The notes under the pieces are model-generated. The model ran no database searches and was not told where the DNA came from. It saw only the letters and a program-made list of their open reading frames with translations. From Cystobacter fuscus DSM 2262 (GTDB taxonomy: Bacteria > Myxococcota > Myxococcia > Myxococcales > Myxococcaceae): a DNA stretch of 64,000 nucleotides. Position numbers and translations under genes: made by a program. This document shows positions 59,398 through 64,000 of the stretch, in pieces (position 1 is the first letter of the stretch; each line of letters opens with the position of its first letter). The stretch is from the NCBI RefSeq assembly GCF_000335475.2, contig NZ_ANAH02000020.1:62001-126000 (forward strand). The letters are read 5' to 3'.

Positions 59398-60678
59398 ATG
59401 AAGGTCCAGGTCGAGGAGCTCTCTCCCATCGAGAAGAAGCTCTCCATCGAGGTCGACACCGCCCGCGTGGCCGAGGAACTCACCCGCGCGTACTCCGCCC
59501 TGGGCAAGCAGGTGAAGTTGCCCGGCTTCCGGCAGGGCAAGGTGCCCCGGCGCATCCTCGAGCAGCGCTTCCGGGAGCGGGTGGAGGACGACGTCATCCA
59601 GCGCGTGGTGCAGAGCGCCTGGCTGGAGGCCGTGCGGGACCACAAGGTGGAGGCGGTGGCTCCTCCCCAGGTGACGAACAACTCGGGCCTGAAGACCAAC
59701 GCCCCTTTCACCTTCGAGGCCCGTGTCGAGGTCAAGCCCCAGGTGGAGGCCAAGGACTACCAGGGCCTGCCGCTCACGCGCGTGGACTCCCAGGTGACGG
59801 ACGCCGAGGTGGACGAGCGCCTGGAGCAGCTGCGCCAGAACATGGCGCGGCTCGATGCGGTCGAGGGCCGGGACGTCGCGCAGGCGGGCGACTTCGCCAC
59901 CGTCGACTACGAGGCGCTCGTGGACGGCAAGGAGTTCCCCGGCAGCAAGGCCGAGGGCGTGACCGTGGAGCTGGCGCCCGGTGAGCTGGTGGAGTCCAAC
60001 GTGGCGGCGCTCGAGGGCGCCAAGGTGGGTGAGACCCGGGAGCTGGACTACACCTTCCCGGCCGACTACCGCGTCGAGGACGTGAAGGGCAAGACGGCCC
60101 ACTTCAAGTTCCACGTGAAGGGGCTCAAGAAGAAGATCGTCCCCGAGCTCAACGACGACTTCGCCAAGGAGGCCGGTGAGACGCAGTCGCTCGCGGAGCT
60201 GCGCGCGAAGATCCGCTCCGACCTGGAGCTCAACAAGAAGAACCGGGTGCTGGGCGAGGAGCGCGCGGCCCTCATCAAGGCGCTCGTCGAGCGCAACGCG
60301 TTCGAGGTGCCCAAGTCCATGGTGGAGCGCACCATCGATCAGATGCTCGAGCAGCGGCTGCGCGCCATGGCGCGCATGGGCATGGATCCGCGCCGGCTCA
60401 ACCTGGACTTCGCCCGGCTGCGCGAGGAGCTGCGCGAGGAGGCCCTCCAGGAGGTGCGCGGGGCGCTGCTCTTCGAGTCCATCGCGCTCAAGGAGAACCT
60501 CAAGACGACCGACGAGGACGTGGAGAAGAAGATCGCCGAGCTGGCCAAGGAGGCCAACCAGTCCATCGACGTCGTCCGCAAGTACTTCAAGGGGCCCGAG
60601 GAGCGGCAGGGGTTGAGCCTGCGACTCCGCGAAGAAAAGACGATTGAATTCCTCAAGGGCCAGGCGAAGTATTCCTAG
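59398..60678 (+). CDS. tig: Trigger factor
   Basis: The 426-residue ribosome-associated chaperone and prolyl isomerase has the ribosome-binding signature in [20 protein letters not shown] (about 39-58). A PPIase domain lies at about 150-235 ([30 protein letters not shown]), and the C-terminal helical domain ends in [13 protein letters not shown]. Length is normal. It heads the tig-clpP unit, with clpP starting 38 bases later. Confidence 0.96.
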   Translation: MKVQVEELSPIEKKLSIEVDTARVAEELTRAYSALGKQVKLPGFRQGKVPRRILEQRFRERVEDDVIQRVVQSAWLEAVRDHKVEAVAPPQVTNNSGLKTNAPFTFEARVEVKPQVEAKDYQGLPLTRVDSQVTDAEVDERLEQLRQNMARLDAVEGRDVAQAGDFATVDYEALVDGKEFPGSKAEGVTVELAPGELVESNVAALEGAKVGETRELDYTFPADYRVEDVKGKTAHFKFHVKGLKKKIVPELNDDFAKEAGETQSLAELRAKIRSDLELNKKNRVLGEERAALIKALVERNAFEVPKSMVERTIDQMLEQRLRAMARMGMDPRRLNLDFARLREELREEALQEVRGALLFESIALKENLKTTDEDVEKKIAELAKEANQSIDVVRKYFKGPEERQGLSLRLREEKTIEFLKGQAKYS

Positions 60679-60716
60679 GCGTCTTTTCGTTCCACGCTCT
60701 CCTTCCCGAGGTTGCC

Positions 60717-61334
60717 ATGCCCTTCATGCCCGTTCCCTATGTCATCGAGCAGACCCACCGCGGAGAGCGCTCGTACGACATCTACAGCCGGCTCCTGAAG
60801 GACCGGATCGTCATGCTGGGGACGGAGATCGACGATGACGTCGCCAACGTCATCGTCTCCCAGCTCTTGTTCCTCGAGTCCGAGGACCCGGACAAGGACA
60901 TCAACCTCTACATCAACTCGCCCGGCGGGTCGGTGACGGCGGGTCTCGCCATCTACGACACGATGCAGTACGTGAAGCCCAACGTGTCCACCATCTGCGT
61001 GGGCCAGGCGGCCTCCATGGGCGCCGTGCTCCTGCTCGCCGGGGCGAAGGGCAAGCGCTACGCCCTGCCCAGCTCGCGCATCATGATCCACCAGCCCCTG
61101 GGCGGGGTGCGCGGCCAGGCCACGGACATCGAGATCCAGGCCAAGGAAATCCTCCGGATGCGCGCCAAGCTCAACGAGCTCATCGTCAAGCACACGGGGC
61201 AGCCCATCGAGCGTGTCGAAAAGGACACGGATCGCGACTACTTCATGGGCGCCGCCGAGGCCAAGGCCTACGGCATCCTCGACGAGGTGCAGAACCCTCG
61301 GAAGATCCCCCTGCCCACGGGCGAGCGCAAGTAG
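60717..61334 (+). CDS. clpP: ATP-dependent Clp protease proteolytic subunit
   Basis: The 205-residue serine protease has the triad Ser in [11 protein letters not shown] (about 100), His in [11 protein letters not shown] (about 125) and Asp in KDTDRDYFM (about 175). It starts [21 protein letters not shown], a usual propeptide form. It forms the double heptamer used by ClpX and ClpA. A terminator follows, so clpX is at least partly expressed on its own. Confidence 0.97.
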   Translation: MPFMPVPYVIEQTHRGERSYDIYSRLLKDRIVMLGTEIDDDVANVIVSQLLFLESEDPDKDINLYINSPGGSVTAGLAIYDTMQYVKPNVSTICVGQAASMGAVLLLAGAKGKRYALPSSRIMIHQPLGGVRGQATDIEIQAKEILRMRAKLNELIVKHTGQPIERVEKDTDRDYFMGAAEAKAYGILDEVQNPRKIPLPTGERK

Positions 61335-61355
61335 GACTCCTTCCAGGCAGTCACG

Positions 61356-61400
61356 AGCCGGAGCCGCGGGAATGACGTACCGCGTCTCCGGCTTTTGTTT
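61356..61400 (+). terminator. Rho-independent terminator after clpP
   Basis: AGCCGGAGCCGCGG pairs with CCGCGTCTCCGGCT (mismatch in the middle), followed by TTTGTTT. The 140 bases from here to clpX must hold the clpX promoter; I see no clear one. Confidence 0.82.
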
Positions 61401-61542
61401 CCGGCGCCAGCGGTTCGAGGGCGTTAAGTATCCCACAGGTGCGTGGACGCCCCCCCGGGGGACTGACTAGATTGGTCGTGGGCAGGGGGAGCGGGCTGGT
61501 CGGTGAGAGCGCACCTCCAGGCGGTTTGCAGCGAGGGCTTAC

Positions 61543-62829
<1,287 letters not shown>

Positions 62830-62850
62830 CGGAGTCCTCGTGACTCCCCG

Positions 62851-62904
62851 AACGCCCCCGCCCCTCCCACGCGCTCGCGTGGGAGAGCCGGGGGCGTTGT
62901 CTTG
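62851..62904 (+). terminator. Terminator after clpX
   Basis: A long stem AACGCCCCCG/CGGGGGCGTT encloses a second stem CTCCCACGC/GCGTGGGAG; only a short T-rich run (GTCTTG) follows. Confidence 0.75.
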
Positions 62905-62937
62905 CCCGCGCCGTCACTGGAAGGAGACTCGCCCGGA

Positions 62938-64000
62938 ATGAACTACCCGCCCACGAGGACCGAGGCGGTGGTGGACACCCTGCACGGCGTGCCGGTGCCC
63001 GACCCCTACCGCTGGTTGGAGGACGAGCGCTCCCCGGAGGTCCAGGCGTGGATGCGCGCCCAGGATGCCTTCACCCGCGAGCACCTCGCCCGGGCGCCCG
63101 GCCGCGACGCCCTGCGCCGGCGCTTCACCGAGCTCTTCTACGTGGAGTCCGTGTCCGCGCCCGCCGTGCGCGGCGAGCGCTACTTCTATGTCCGCACCCA
63201 CAAGGACAAGGAGAAGGCCGTCCTCTACTGGCGCGAGGGCGAGAAGGGCGAGGAGCGGGTGTTGCTGGATCCCAACACCTGGAGCGCGGACGGCACGGTG
63301 TCGCTCGGCCTGTGGTCGCCCTCGTGGGATGGGCGCAAGCTGGCCTTCACCCGCAAGCCCAACGCCGCGGACGAAGCCATCCTCCATGTGCTGGACGTGG
63401 ACTCGGGCACGTGGAGCGAGGTGGACGTCATCCCCGGGGCCAAGTACGCCTCGCCGAGCTGGACGCCGGACAACGCGTCCTTCTACTACGAGTGGCTGCC
63501 CACGGACCCCTCCATCCCCGTGGCCGAGCGGCCCGGCTACACCGAGCTGCGCCTGCACCGCCTGGGCACTCCTCCGGACGCGGACCCCGTGGTGCACCCG
63601 CGCACCGGCGACCCCAAGACGTTCCTCAGTGGCCACGTCAGCCGGGATGGCCAGTACCTCTTCGTCTACGTCACCCGCGGCTGGAGCGAGAACGACATCT
63701 GGTGGAAGCGGGTGGGGGAGAAGGACTTCCGCCTGCTCGTGAAGGGCGAGGGGGCGAAGTACTCGCTCGACGTCTGGCGTGACACCTTCTACGTCCTCAC
63801 CGACGAGGGCGCGCCGCGCCAGCGCGTCTTCCGGGTGGAACCGGAGCGGCCCGGGCGCGCGGACTGGAGGGAGCTCGTCCCGGAGGACTCCGTGGCCTCG
63901 CTCCAGGGCCTCCACATCGTCGGGGGGCACCTGGCGCTGGAGTACCTCCAGGAGGCCACCACTCGGGTGCGCCTGCTGACGCTTACGGGCGAGCCCGTGC
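62938..64000 (+). CDS. Prolyl oligopeptidase (S9A), 3' end off window
   Basis: The visible 354 residues match the N-terminal cap and beta-propeller of prolyl oligopeptidases: [27 protein letters not shown] at the start, [59 protein letters not shown] and [20 protein letters not shown]. The catalytic hydrolase domain with Ser, Asp and His lies beyond the edge. No signal peptide is seen, so it is probably cytoplasmic. ATG at 62938 follows AAGGAG. Confidence 0.9.
   Translation, partial: MNYPPTRTEAVVDTLHGVPVPDPYRWLEDERSPEVQAWMRAQDAFTREHLARAPGRDALRRRFTELFYVESVSAPAVRGERYFYVRTHKDKEKAVLYWREGEKGEERVLLDPNTWSADGTVSLGLWSPSWDGRKLAFTRKPNAADEAILHVLDVDSGTWSEVDVIPGAKYASPSWTPDNASFYYEWLPTDPSIPVAERPGYTELRLHRLGTPPDADPVVHPRTGDPKTFLSGHVSRDGQYLFVYVTRGWSENDIWWKRVGEKDFRLLVKGEGAKYSLDVWRDTFYVLTDEGAPRQRVFRVEPERPGRADWRELVPEDSVASLQGLHIVGGHLALEYLQEATTRVRLLTLTGEPV

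Overview
The window reads as a chromosomal segment of a high-GC deltaproteobacterium, most likely a myxobacterium of the Cystobacter/Archangium type. Reasons: very high GC with strong third-position bias, many Asp/Gly/Thr-rich lipoproteins, an FHA-DUF4388 signalling protein, pilT beside rplM-rpsI, a DUF2934 protein, and a large NRPS-PKS locus embedded in housekeeping DNA. The species assignment is an inference; no rRNA gene is present.

Layout. (1) 1-8.2 kb, accessory metabolism: a Baeyer-Villiger monooxygenase coupled to a secreted NHL/SMP-30-type protein and divergent from a TetR regulator, with a double operator between them (an EthA/EthR-like layout). Next come an SMR exporter with its own TetR gene and palindrome, and a hydrolase/MetE-like pair. 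(2) 8.2-32.3 kb, core functions: mutY-SDR, a Cas4/AddB-like nuclease, tcdA, tatD, lipoproteins, a DHH phosphoesterase, an RlmI-like methyltransferase, a UvrD/PcrA helicase, rplM-rpsI, pilT, recX, a BamD-like lipoprotein, an FHA protein, selD, an amidase, and rph-rdgB. (3) 32.4-32.6 kb: tRNA-Pro(UGG) and tRNA-Arg(UCU), then a terminator. (4) 32.6-56.1 kb: a minus-strand biosynthetic gene cluster. (5) 56.7-59.3 kb: a VOC protein, tRNA-His, tRNA-Arg(UCG), a RecT/Bet annealing protein, tRNA-Lys and tRNA-Leu. (6) 59.4 kb to the end: tig-clpP, clpX and a truncated prolyl oligopeptidase.

The cluster is the main interest. In transcription order it has an Fe(II)/2-oxoglutarate dioxygenase, a PKS (KS-AT-MT-KR-ACP), an MFS exporter, a FAAL-ACP-C-A-PCP starter NRPS, a C-A-PCP NRPS, an Ntn-hydrolase penicillin acylase lipoprotein, and a C-A-PCP-TE terminal NRPS. 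Hand-extracted adenylation codes suggest Asn in the starter module, an unassigned residue in the second NRPS, and Val in the terminal module. The PKS should add one malonyl unit that is C-methylated and ketoreduced. Because only the starter has a loading function and only the Val module has a TE, the chain should be fatty acyl-Asn, then X and the polyketide unit in unknown order, then Val and release. The acyl-ligase start plus a periplasmic PvdQ-type acylase and an exporter suggests an acylated precursor that is exported and then deacylated, as known for pyoverdine. I cannot match it to a known product.

The cluster lies between two pairs of tRNA genes on the same strand, and the two tRNA-Arg genes share a 21-base identical core. 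This suggests insertion of the cluster into an ancestral tRNA array. This is testable by synteny with related genomes.
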